Positions 45,116 to 55,632 of a stretch of 64,000 nt of DNA are shown one piece after another; within the stretch, counting starts at the first letter, position 1; each line of letters begins with the position of its first letter. The stretch is from NCBI GenBank assembly GCA_905250075.1, contig CAJNOP010000652.1, positions 35,873 through 99,872 on the forward strand, written 5' to 3'. Source of the DNA: Rotaria sp. Silwood1. Its lineage: Eukaryota > Rotifera > Eurotatoria > Philodinida > Philodinidae. The translations under genes were made by a program, and so were the position numbers. Under the pieces are notes generated by a model that made no database searches, was not told where the DNA came from, and saw nothing but the letters and a program-made list of their open reading frames with translations.

Positions 45116-46300
45116 TTATAGCCTCGTTGCTTCGATAATTTGCTCGTTAGTTACGATATTTGAAGATGCACGACAGCAACAACTCAAAATTTTTAGCTTA
45201 ATCCGTTTAACTATTTCTATTTCATCAAATAGATTCATATAAACATTTGAAGGATAAATATAGATAAAGAATGTGAAGACTAAAGGCATATATAGTAGGA
45301 AGTCAAGAGCAATATGTAAACGAAGATAGAATTTTTGTAGACCTTTCTCTATGTAATATTTGCCGGCAATGACTAACAATAAATTTTCTGGAAGCGTACA
45401 AATGATAATAACTAGGGGTGGTATAAAAAAATCTTTGTGCTTCAAAATTTGTTGCATTATTAGTGATTGCCATGAAGTTCTTTCTAGGTCAGTGAAAGTG
45501 ATTTTATGATGAATAATATGTGTTAATGTGAGGATAATTGATAAAAAACTTAATAACAACGGTATCACAGCATCTATGTATATACTACCCATCACTTCGT
45601 AAGCTGTTTCTAAGTTTTCAGTTGAAAAACGATTCCGTAAACAGACGTAGGATATCGTTGAAGAGGCAGAACTTCTACTACCAACACGTCCAAAAGCTTT
45701 TATTACGTTTCCTAAACTAAGGAATAGGAATAGCATAATTAGAAAAATAATTGAATACTTCCGTGTACGATAAAGACTATAATAAAAAACTTCTATTAAT
45801 ACACGCTCAACAGCTATAAATACACTAAGCCATAGACACATGTCATATATTAGATGACGAAATGTTGGCATGAGAGTACAATATATTAGTGGATGTTTGT
45901 TTAGCTCATTATTATAAAATAATGTTATAATTGCAAGAATTTCTATGAGTACTATGGCAATAAAACTAAAGATAGAATAAAGTATTAGATAGAGTCCACA
46001 CACTGTAATACGTATTTTTCTTATAAAACATGTTAAAAGAGTTAATAAATTATTAATAAACGATAGCACTGTCAGTACGGAGAATATGAAAATAAAAAAA
46101 ATCTTTAATGCTATTCTAGTAGAATCTAATTCTTTCAATAGAATATCAATTAACATCGATGACGACATTGAATATGTTATATAGTAATGAATATTTTCAC
46201 AAAATTCACCTCCTGTACAATCACTACAGATACAGGAATAATTTGATGTTTGATTATTCATCATACACTGTCCATTATTTAAACATTTACATCCACTCAT
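45116..46300 (-). CDS. EGF-like plus seven-transmembrane receptor, possibly 5' partial
   Basis: A 394-residue frame. Residues 1-37 have seven Cys in an EGF-like pattern (GCKCLNNGQC...YSCICSDCTGGEFCE). Seven hydrophobic helices follow at about 64-91, 100-127, 143-164, 181-201, 230-252, 281-302 and 319-340. An ERV motif ends helix 3 (165-167, in place of DRY), and SNVYMNLF near 341-348 sits in the NPxxY-like place. The tail CCCRASS could be palmitoylated. This is a rhodopsin-like GPCR at the plasma membrane; the ligand is unknown. EGF-7TM fusions of this kind are, as I recall, common in bdelloid genomes. The sequence just before the ATG reads TTTCAG, a perfect acceptor, so earlier exons with more EGF modules may exist and the Met may be internal. 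I did not find them. Confidence 0.75.
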   Translation of the reverse strand: MSGCKCLNNGQCMMNNQTSNYSCICSDCTGGEFCENIHYYITYSMSSSMLIDILLKELDSTRIALKIFFIFIFSVLTVLSFINNLLTLLTCFIRKIRITVCGLYLILYSIFSFIAIVLIEILAIITLFYNNELNKHPLIYCTLMPTFRHLIYDMCLWLSVFIAVERVLIEVFYYSLYRTRKYSIIFLIMLFLFLSLGNVIKAFGRVGSRSSASSTISYVCLRNRFSTENLETAYEVMGSIYIDAVIPLLLSFLSIILTLTHIIHHKITFTDLERTSWQSLIMQQILKHKDFFIPPLVIIICTLPENLLLVIAGKYYIEKGLQKFYLRLHIALDFLLYMPLVFTFFIYIYPSNVYMNLFDEIEIVKRIKLKILSCCCRASSNIVTNEQIIEATRL

Positions 46301-47093
46301 TCTGAAATGATCATTAGAATGTGATTGAAAATTTCCGGTTATCCTCTCAGTTCAATTATTTTTGCACATTGACATATATGGAACTAAAAGTAGTGATCAG
46401 TCTACTAAATCTTTTTGTTTCTAGCAAGTTTTCAGAAACTTACTACACTATTAAAGTAGTAAATTTCATAGAATGTCTATAATAACTTGACCAAAAAAAT
46501 CGGTGAGGAATTTGAAGGAAAAGTCTTATTTTCAGCTTTTATTAAAGATTCAGTGCTATCGTCTTTAAAAATTTCTCTTCAGAGGCAGTCGATTGTTTTC
46601 GTATTTTATATTATTGAACTTCTTCTTGTGTTATTTATTTAGAAAATTGATAACTTCTACAATACGATGTTCATAGACAGACGAAATAGAGCGAGGATTT
46701 CTTGAGGATTCTATGCTTTTTCATCTTTAGTTATAGTCATACCTCGAAGCCGAACAGACAGTTTCGCTTATAAAAAGAGAGTTGGCAGGTATTCTAAATA
46801 GAACAAAGCCGAGGTTTGGTTTTAGTTCTCACTAAGCAAATAAGGTTCTTATGTACTTTTCTTCGAAAGCAGATTATTGCAATTTAGTAAAAAATAATGT
46901 TTCTTCCTATCCATTGCATATATGTAAATATATATATTGGAAGAAATTTTTTTCCAGCTTGATAAGTCTCTTCATTGAGAGATTTTAACGACTGAATGAA
47001 GTCTGAGAGTGTATATTAACATGCATATTAATGCTTTCGTTTTTTACAAGCCCTAGAAAATTGCTATTTATCCTATTTTGCACGGATATGGCT
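46301..47093. other. No gene recognised; could hide 5' exons of the receptor
   Basis: AT-rich. No second EGF-like Cys pattern was found on the minus strand. Confidence 0.35.
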
Positions 47094-47350
47094 GTGGGTT
47101 GGGTGTGAGTGTGCGGGTGAATGTGAGTATGCATGTCAGTGCACTCTACACTCACACTCATACTCACATCCACACCCACATCCACACCCACACCCACATC
47201 CACACCCATACCCATACTCACACCCATACATGCATCTACATCCACACCTACACCCACACTCACACCCACACCCGTAGTATGCGGGGTGTGGGTGTACCTA
47301 TTTCACCGACTGACATACACATCAAAATCCACAACACATCCTCATCTCAC
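47094..47350. repeat. Compound telomere-like hairpin
   Basis: A G-rich arm (GGGTGTGAGTGTGCGGGTG), a spacer GAGTATGCATGTCAGTGCACTC, then about 125 bp of C-rich arm. A second G-rich tract (GCGGGGTGTGGGTGTACC, 47279-47297) follows, with a degenerate C-rich tract after it. Two units therefore appear to lie side by side. This is the only place where C-rich precedes G-rich. Confidence 0.75.
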
Positions 47351-48531
47351 ACCAAGGGTGAAATAGTGAGACTTCATCTACTTCGGAAGTTTTTTGAAGT
47401 ACGAGGAAATACCATGGAAGCAAGAGGAAGTATCATGGAAATACAAGGAAGTACGCACTCCTGAAGTCTCGCTCGTTCCTCCTTGTCCCATACCCATATC
47501 TCATCCGAGAACTGTTGAAATCATTTGATAGATCAATGAATTCTCAATATAAAAAAGATTCCATCTTTGGTGCCATGTTTCATGAATTGGTGTGCCCCTA
47601 GAAAAATGTGACCAATGATTTGGAAAATCGAATACATAAACTATAGAATCAGTTATTCAAACTTTTAAGCAATACTTAAACAAATATGAGAATACACAAA
47701 AAACTTCGGGCATCCATTCAAGTGAAAACATTACAGAATCGATATAGAACGCCTACACTGAACTTTTGATTACTTGACGCATTGTTTGAAGAATTAAATT
47801 TAACTTCTTAAGATAAAATTACTGTATCGCAATTAACATTCTAAAATTGTCACCGCTTTTCTTGGAGGAGCAAAACAATAGAAGATTTTCCAATTTAAAA
47901 ATCTCATATCTTTGTTAATATCCATTCGTCTCGAATAGAAATGTGCAGAACCAACAATTTTTGGTTTTGGTCCTGATTTAGAGAAGCCTATTTCGGAATT
48001 TATTCCTAACATTTTTTTAAAATTGTTCCACGAGGAAACCGATCTCTTTAAGTGACTTTTTTCGATTCCATTGGAGTTTTTGCCTGCAGATACTACATAC
48101 TTTTCTAGTACAAAACCCACAAGGATTTGGCTAAGCTATCACAATTGTAAGGTCTATTTTCGAGAGACCCTGGGTTTTTGAAAAATTCATACTTTTAAAT
48201 TCTGATCTGAAGCTTTAGGCATACGAAGACTTTTATTAGACTTGTTCTCATAAAAATTTCAGTAGTTGGCATCATAATATCTCAGAGATATGAAGTTTTC
48301 AAAGTATAATTTCTTTCCTACAGATATGGTATAGAACATGAATTTTTTGACAGCTTCATATCTCGAAGAGACTTCACGTTCAAAGCTTGTAAATTTGCAT
48401 TATTTTCCTGTATTTTGACAAAATTCTAATGAATATTTGTGGTTTTCTTCATTCAATTTATAATTAAATCTCATTACTTAATATTTGAACGGTAGCGTAT
48501 TAATAAATGACTGTTTTTATATGTTTCTTAG
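47351..48531. other. No gene recognised
   Basis: Contains a 95-codon minus-strand frame (47833-48120) without motifs, and sequence rich in TCATATCTC-like pieces that looks repeat-derived. Confidence 0.3.
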
Positions 48532-48816
48532 TATTCATCACAACATTCGAATTTATTTTCATTTCATCATCGAAATTTAAATCTATCACTATGTTTTTGA
48601 ACGAATTCATCAATAACACACTTGGATCATCATCGTCATTTAAATCGTATTTATCAACCACGACTACGATCAGTTAAAATATCATCAAAATTAATTATAA
48701 CAAATAATAATGATGAAACGAAACAAATGTCGAATAAAATTCTTGAACAACAACGTTTTAATTATGTTCGTACACCGAAATTTATTCTTCAGCAATCATC
48801 TCGTTCAAATCATTAG
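48532..48816 (+). pseudogene. Possible terminal exon with an in-frame stop, unknown protein
   Basis: After an acceptor-like TTTCTTAG the frame runs 22 codons (SSQHSNLFSFHHRNLNLSL), meets a TGA at 48598-48600, then stays open for 71 codons to a TAG at 48814. That part is a basic, Asn/Gln-rich tail ending FILQQSSRSNH. It looks like the C-terminal exon of a real protein, broken by one stop or with a different splice start. No family recognised, and no upstream exon found. Confidence 0.3.
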
Positions 48817-49638
48817 TAGAATACAAAAAAAAAACAAGAAACCTCATCTTTTCTCAGTATTACAATAAACAAAAAACATTAAAAAAACTAATGTGTATAT
48901 AATCTTGCTCGTGTCATTCCACTTTTCTGTTTTTTTTCTCTATCCATATTTATATAATAAACATGCGCATTTATCCTTGGATTTGTTTATTTTGTTTTTT
49001 TTTATCGACTTTTTTCCACAACAATGTATTTGTGTATATACGAGTATACATTTTTTTTCTTCGTTTAACTAAGTTCTTCTATTTTTTGATGTTGTCGTTT
49101 CAGTATTTTGTACAGTTTCGATAGAATGAAAAATATATAAAAAAAAAGAAAACGTTCGTTTTTTTCCCGTCTATTTTCTGCTGTTTGTCTGTATCTTTTT
49201 AGCGTTTTTATCAAGCCAGAGTCTATAGACTGATGAATATATTTATATATTTCATTGCATACACACATGTGTTTTCTACTTTTAGTGCTTCTCTTTTTCG
49301 CTTTTCATGTGTATCTGCATATGCAACATTTTTTTTTCTACGGTTCAGTGTGTAAGAATGAAAGAAAAGAAAACGAATGGTGAATTGTCATTGAAATAAG
49401 AACATGATGTTGTGAATAAACGAGTTTAATAATGCTTTGGTTTTTTTTGCTCTCATCTATGGCGCATTCGAAAGACAATATAACTAATAATTATTCTAGA
49501 TTTTTGTTAGAGGTAGATAATACCATTAGTATTGTATCAATGGAAATAAGTACTGTACATCATCACGGTGAATATATTTGCATGTCTACAAGGACAGACA
49601 AAAAAATGCTTAGTAATGTATACGATTGGTCTGTTTAG
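48817..49638. other. AT-rich stretch upstream of SLC35B3
   Basis: Probably contains the first exon and promoter of the SLC35B3 gene. One candidate first exon is ATG GAA ATA AGT ACT at 49540-49554 followed by GT and a short intron, but other choices are possible. Confidence 0.35.
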
Positions 49639-52600
49639 AGTCAAACCCATTGCCGTTTCATTCATCGATCGAGGTTACAACAACAGTGAATCACTCAGTA
49701 GTCAACAATCGGATTCCTGATGATCATGAGCGAAAAACTCATTCTATATTAGATACGCTTCTTGTGCCACTACATTTATTAATACTATCTCAACATACAA
49801 TTCGTTTTATTGCATTATCTGCACAAGTTTTTTTATATTATCTAAGTTGTGGCTATTTACAAGTTCGTTGTATTAACATTAAATACTAAATATTTATAAT
49901 TATCTTTATTTTAAGGAACTTCTATTTACATTGGAAGGCTTCAAAAATACATCTTGGTTTTTATCATGTTATCAATTTCTTATTTATGGTGTTCTTTCAT
50001 TTATTCAAATTGGTTTTGCTGGATTAAGTCAACGAAGGTATTTTATATTTTGGAAGTTTTACTTTTTTTTCGAAACTATTTTTATTTCTAGAGCAAGTTA
50101 TCGATCTTATCTAATTCTTCCCATACTCACTGTAGCTGCAATGGGTTTATCAACTCATTCAGTTGGTTATTTGAATTATCCGTAAGAAAGCATTATAATT
50201 TCATTTTAAAACATTAAAAATTTAAATATATATTCGTTTAGTACGCAACTTATGTTTAAATGTTGCAAATTAATACCGGTACTTATTGGTGGCATTGTTA
50301 TTCAAAGTAAAAAACTAAGAAGAAATCTAAAAAGAAATAAAATTTGTTTTTCTTTCATTAAGAAAAAAAATTTAATCGTTATGATGTTGCTGCTACTTTT
50401 TGTATGTCGATTGGATTAATATTTTTTACTTTAGCTGATTCAAAAGTTCGACCAAATTTTAATGCATACGGTATAGTTAATATAGAAACAAAAGTAACAA
50501 AAAAAATTTTATTCGATAAAAATCATTATTTTTCAGGTGTAATTGTTGTTTGTTTGGCTCTTGTTGCTGATGCAATTATTGGTAATTATCAAGAAAAAAT
50601 TATGAAAATATATCATGTATCAAATGTCGAAATAGTAATATAAAAGAAAGAAAAAGTCTTATTCATTTTTATTAAACTATTCTAATTATAATTATTGTAG
50701 GTATTTTATAGTTTTATGTTTGGTTTTCTCATCATTTTGTTTGGCTTGTTAGTAACAAATAATTTCTTTTCAAGTATCGCTTTTTGGAATAAGGTTTTTA
50801 TGTTTTGTTTATACTAATATATATTTATTTTCATGTAGAATGATTATATTAGTTAACAAATAGATATCAGATCAATTTGTTCTATGATAGAAGTACAAAA
50901 AATTCCGTTGGAAACATCAGCTCACATAGAAATGAATGCATTGAACAAATAATTTTCTGAAGATGCATTGACAATTTCCTTTGATTAGATTTACCTGCTT
51001 ATTAGAGGAGTGAAAGATTTTCCTAACTTGTCAGATAAAGAGAAAAGTAGAACAGGATAGAGTAAGAAAATAAAGAATCATGGCAGAGGTATATTATTAT
51101 TTACTCCATTGATTATTCTGAAATGGTCATAGAAGAATAATCATATTTAACTACATATTTTGCCCACAATTATTCTAATGGATTGATGGAAGTCAGTCAT
51201 TACAATATATTATCAGACTCATGAAGGGACATCTCATGAGACCTCCCTTCCGTTTTTAATGATTTCTTACCTATATAGTGTTCTAATATAAACTCTGAAA
51301 ATGTTTATGTTCCTATTGAGAATTAACTAAGGTATACAGTTTGATTACCTTATTTTTGATACTTTTGTGCAGTTTGCTGTGTTTATTCAAAACATCAAAG
51401 ATTCTTTATTTTGACATAGTCGGTTAGAGCATCAATTACTCTATCGAATTATATAGTTTTTATTTTACTTATTTTACATCTTGGCGAAAAATTTGATTAA
51501 GTTGGCGGATGAATGAAACACAACTTTTGCACACTCATAAGTCAGCGACAGTAAGCTGAATGATAATGAAAATTACTTTAGATAGAAGAGATCGATCACA
51601 ATTTATCGTGCAAAAAAACAATTAGATAAAAATGATTTGAAATTAAGAAGAAAAGTAACATTGACTGCCAAATTTTGACCCATTTTTATAGCAGTGAAAA
51701 GCCGAGTTTGTATTGCTTTTTTTTGCGAAAATCTACTTGCAAGACTTCAGGCAAATCTGATCAAAGGTGTGTAAATCGATAAAGAAATCAACGATCTATC
51801 CAGGTACATGTCAAAGAAAAGAAGACTGGGTATTAAAGAAACAAAATTTCTCCAAAAAAAGCTGAAAACCATGCATGAAAAAGCATTCACAAAAAAGTCT
51901 CTAAGAAATTCATTATGTTTAAGGTAGAAATATGGAATAAGTTCATGAAAAACAATATATATTTCGATATAGAAACGAACGGTCTATTATTCAATATAAG
52001 CTTAGAGGTTTCAGTACGCTAATAAATAATAGTCCTGAGGCAAATTATTTCAGAAACTATCCGGAATTCATTGGATAAAAAGAACAGTTTTGACTATTTT
52101 TCAAGATTTATCAAATTTTTGTACTAGAAGCAAATGAAACAAAGATGTAAACTATATGTTTCGATAGAGTGATCAATGGTCTATCCAACTGTATCAAAAT
52201 AAGAAACCTTCAACGCTTTGTATAAATATAACACACTGCATGACTACTCATCTGCTCATTTCTTTCCGTCGAACTAATCAACGGAAAGTAAATCCTCGGC
52301 AACAAAAATCATAATTTTCTGTAAAAAAAATCCAATTAAAACTGAAAATAATCAACGGAAAGTAAATCTTGTCAACCGTTTAATAGATTCCTATCTTGCC
52401 ATATTAAAATCTATTGAATTAAATTATTATTCAGTATTGAGTAATTAAAATGAAATTGTTCTTTAGCATCCTCTTCGAACGTATGGTTATGGTTTACTGT
52501 TTTCCATCTTTGGTTATTTGGGTATCGATATCGTTTTAAGTATGATTAAAGAATATGGTGCATTAGTCTGTGTTACTGTGACAACATGTCGAAAAGCTAT

Positions 52601-52833
52601 AACAATTGTATTATCATTTACACTTTTTTCAAAACCATTTGTTTTCGAGTATGAAGAAGTTTTTTCCTTAATTATTATATTGAGTTTTTCATTTCTAATT
52701 TTTTTTTAGTTATGTTTGGTCCGGTTTAATTGTTGTTCTTGGTATCTATCTCAACGTTTATAGTCGAAATCAAGCAGCATTTAATGCTAAAATAGCATCG
52801 TATACTAATAGACTATTAAGTTTATTTCGATAG
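49639..52833 (+). CDS. SLC35B3: PAPS transporter, SLC35B3/PAPST2 type
   Basis: Nine exons, all GT-AG and in frame: 49639-49862, 49916-50037, 50092-50181, 50242-50306, 50363-50470, 50537-50634, 50701-50793, 52467-52648 and 52710-52833 (stop TAG). A short first coding exon with the ATG must lie upstream. The product has about ten hydrophobic helices and the blocks of Golgi PAPS transporter 2: FLYYLSCGYLQELLFTLEGF, HSVGYLNYPTQLMFKCCKLI, FCMSIGLIFFTLADS, NFNAYGVIVV, LVADAIIGNYQEKIMK, HPLRTYGYGLLFSIFGY, VTVTTCRKAITIVLSF and YVWSGLIVVLGIYLNVYSRN. It exchanges 3'-phosphoadenosine-5'-phosphosulfate into the Golgi for sulfation of glycans and proteins. Seven of the introns are 50-70 bp; the 50794-52466 intron is 1673 bp and probably holds an insertion. 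Confidence 0.93.
50794..52466 (+). other. Unusually long intron of the SLC35B3 gene
   Basis: More than twenty times longer than its neighbours. It contains a near-repeat ATCAACGGAAAGTAAATC at about 52278 and 52349, and AT-rich stretches. It may be an old inserted element; no TIR or coding frame was recognised. Confidence 0.45.
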
Positions 52834-53078
52834 CCAAAATTTTCAACATCGACTAAATCTCGAGCATTACCTATTTAATTAGTTTAATGATATTCAATTT
52901 TTTATATTTGAAAAAGCTACAACAAAATTTATCACAAACTTTATAATAAATGGATTATAATAGATAAAATATAGGTTGTATTTATATTAATGAGTTTTAA
53001 GTGTATCTTATATCGTTCACGAATTCATTAAAAATTTAAAATGTTAGAAAGCATGAATAACTAATATATAAAGAAGAG

Positions 53079-53134
53079 GATGGATGTGGGTGTGGGTATG
53101 TACGAAAACAATATTAAGACCCACATCCATACTC
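53079..53134. repeat. Telomere-like hairpin
   Basis: GATGGATGTGGGTGTGGGTATG, a spacer ACGAAAACAATATTAAG, then ACCCACATCCATACTCACC. The arms are complementary over about 17 bp including shared ATCC variants, so this is a true inverted copy and not just two like tracts. Confidence 0.75.
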
Positions 53135-53935
53135 ACCTTCATGAATTTCTATTCCATAATAGACGAATCCGCGCTCACACCCTTCTGCTTATGTATTGCA
53201 AACACAACTTATATAAGAGCCGGCGCGATTATCTCTCTTAATATAACTTTTCTTCTTTCATTCATTTTTGAGATCAAAGCTTAAATTATGTAGTAATTAG
53301 ATATTCAATTGTTGAATGTTGTTAAAGTCATTTTTCGAAATAACTTTATAGACATCTATATTTTAAATATTTTGCTCGAAATATAGTGATAGAAGCGAGC
53401 ATAGCTGATTATGAATGAACTTCAGTTCCATTCAAAATGCATCGTATGATGGCTTGGTTTCTGCTTGAAAATTGTACACACACGTTCACACCCTACCCCC
53501 AGGCTGCTGGTTTGTTTTATTTTTATAACAATCATAGGCCAATCTTGTTGCAGCACGGTCATGTGAGAACTATAAATTGTCTGTTTTCCTTCACAGCTCG
53601 TCCACTTTTCATCAGTTGTGCAGAGCAGACATTGATTTACAAGCTCCAATGCTCAATTATACAAAAATACTTTCATACAACGTAGCTGTGAGAATTTTCT
53701 CGATGAGAAGAGCAAAAAGTTCAATGATGAATATATTTACGATCAATTGTGCAATCTTGAACATAGCCAATATAATAAAAAAGAAACTACTCATTAGATT
53801 AGAAAATAAAGCCAAAATGCTTAAAAAACCGATAGAAGCCTTACAGGCACAAGTTAATGTTATTCGCTTTGAGGAATCAGACAATCATTATATTCACACT
53901 GACAACAATCAGTAGAACAACAGGTAGCATACAGA
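53135..53935. other. No gene recognised
   Basis: Overlapping frames on both strands (53437-53685, 53577-53915) without motifs. Confidence 0.35.
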
Positions 53936-53991
53936 GTGTGAGTGTAGGTATAGGAGTGAATGAAGAGAATGCCGACACCCACATCTACACC
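53936..53991. repeat. Telomere-like hairpin cutting the ART/TPR pseudogene
   Basis: GAGTGTGAGTGTAGGTATAGG, a spacer AGTGAATGAAGAGAATGCC, then GACACCCACATCTACACC. The coding remnant to its right stops exactly at this hairpin. Confidence 0.7.
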
Positions 53992-55557
53992 TTGAAGTTC
54001 TCGTTCGTACGATGAAACTGCTTTTGAGTACTGGCCTATGTCATCATACACTCCGCCGATGTTGTTTTAGGAAGTAGCCAACAAAGGGATGGTTTGGAGC
54101 GAGAGCTATTTTTTGGCTTTCAAGTGCTTTGTTGTAAAATTCAACAGCTTCACCGTATTTTCCTTGGTTATCTTTCAAGACTCTGAGATTATTATAGTAA
54201 GTGGCTTTATCACTCTTATCGAATACTTATTTCAGCAACATTGTTTGCAAGTGTTCCGTCCTGATGTGCTCACCTAATTTCCATAACAATGAACACATTC
54301 TCTTCCATCCTCTTTCAGTGATATCATCTCGCAGTCGTTTGGTAAGAGCATGAAGCCGTACGTCGTCATGTTCACTAGTGAGTGAGAGCTTAACTTGTCA
54401 TATCGTCATTCTGCCCTCTTCAACTTCTCCGAGTTGCTGGACACGAAAAACTGTGTGCATTGAAAAGAGAATTTCTTTTTCTTTCTTGTAGTAACTTATT
54501 TTATCGTTGCGGGCGAACCAGAGATGTCCATCGCGGCGCTGCCGCTGCCGCTGCCGCTGCCGCGCCGCTGCCGCGGTGGCGGTGGCGGCGCGGCAGCGGC
54601 AGGTTTTTAAAAAAAATCACCGCGGCAGCGGCGCGGTAGCGGCAGATTTTTTAAAAGTCATCGCGGCAGCGGCGCGGTAGCGGCAGGTTTTTTAAAAAAC
54701 CATCGCGGCAGCGGCAGGATTTTTTTGGAGGACATGGAAAAACTGTATGAATTTAATAGAATTTCACGATTTACAAATGAAACGCCCTGATATTGAATAA
54801 ATCTGATGGACTAGTACCCATATCTCTGGTCAAATATAGTCACAGCAGTGAAATTAGAAACACTTTTTTGAAAACCGTCGCGGCAGCGGCGCGGTGGCGG
54901 CACGTTTATTTTATAATTCATCGCGGCAGCGGCGCGGAAGCGTTTCTTTTATAAGTCATCGCGGCGCGGCAGCGTCGCGGCAACATTTTTTTATAAACCG
55001 TCGCGGCGCGGCAGCGGTGCGGCAGCTTTTTTTTTCTAAGGCCGCGGCGCGGCAGCGGCAGATTTTCAGCCGCGATGGACATCTCTGGGGCGAACGGAGC
55101 CGATGAAATCGTTCGATTTACAGTCATGCCGAAGATAGCACGAATTGTGTTGGTTCCAGAAAGCGCTTTCGAAATAAAGCGAATGACTACCTTTAGATCA
55201 TCACTTGTTAATAGGAAATTATTGAATGCGATGAGTCTACCTTGTTTAATTTTATTTTTAAAAATCTTTCTAGGTCACGAATTGACCGCGGTAGGCTTTC
55301 ATAGTTGTTTCACCAAAGATTTCATTCGGCTGTTGTGAATATAGCTTTTGAATGTTTTGATGAAGATCTCGAATGAAGATGCCCACTTTCAGCAGAGCTT
55401 CGATTTGTAAAGTAAGGCGTGCTTTGTTAAGCATTTGGTATGTGAAACATTCCCGAGTGTACCATCAAATAGGCTTATTGTTTTCATCTAACTGACTTTG
55501 ATAGTCTCAAGCGAATTCATCTATAATGTTCAAGCGGTTTCCGTTTCAGGCATATTT
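53992..55557 (-). pseudogene. Broken ADP-ribosyltransferase plus TPR protein gene
   Basis: Read on the minus strand from about 55545: DEFA and YQSQLDENNK, WYTRECFTYQMLN, IFIRDLHQNIQKLY, AYRGQ (the conserved Arg block of R-S-E-type mono-ADP-ribosyltransferases), then degraded sequence to PFA. There the 569-bp MITE at 55087-54519 intervenes. After it come YYKKEKEILFSMHTVFRV (place of the catalytic Glu region), LSLTSEHDDVRLHALTKRL, WKRMCSLLWKLGEH and TPR repeats YYNNLRVLKDNQGKYGEAVE and NIGGVYDDIGQYSKAVSSYE. Arginine-specific ARTs move ADP-ribose from NAD to protein; ART-TPR fusions of this kind are, as I recall, expanded in bdelloids. Several stops, a frameshift between TPRs and the MITE make it non-functional. 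It ends at telomere-like hairpins on both sides. Confidence 0.7.
54519..55087. mobile_element. GC-rich hAT-type MITE with 8-bp target duplication
   Basis: The perfect 19-bp inverted ends CAGAGATGTCCATCGCGGC (left, and complement at right) are flanked by GGGCGAAC at 54511-54518 and 55088-55095. Inside, blocks of GCGGCAGCGGCGCGG alternate with runs of T and A, in one orientation at the left and right thirds around an AT-rich centre. The GC content contrasts sharply with the surroundings. It lies inside the ART pseudogene. Frames through it (54894-55106) encode Arg/Ala repeats and are not genes. Confidence 0.9.
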
Positions 55558-55632
55558 TGGGTGTAGGTGTGTGTACGTGTGCGTATGCGTATGCATGCCA
55601 GTGGGCTCCACACCCACACCCACCCACACTCT
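55558..55632. repeat. Telomere-like hairpin with GTATGCATG spacer
   Basis: GGGTGTAGGTGTGTGTACGTG, a spacer GCGTATGCATGCCAGTGGGCTC, then CACACCCACACCCACCCACAC. It adjoins the 5' end of the ART remnant. Confidence 0.75.

Noticed and set aside
47833-48120. 95-codon minus-strand frame
   Set aside because: No recognised family and no splice signals; the surrounding sequence looks repeat-derived.
54519-55087. CpG-island-like promoter
   Set aside because: Sharp TIR boundaries and an 8-bp duplication show it is a MITE.
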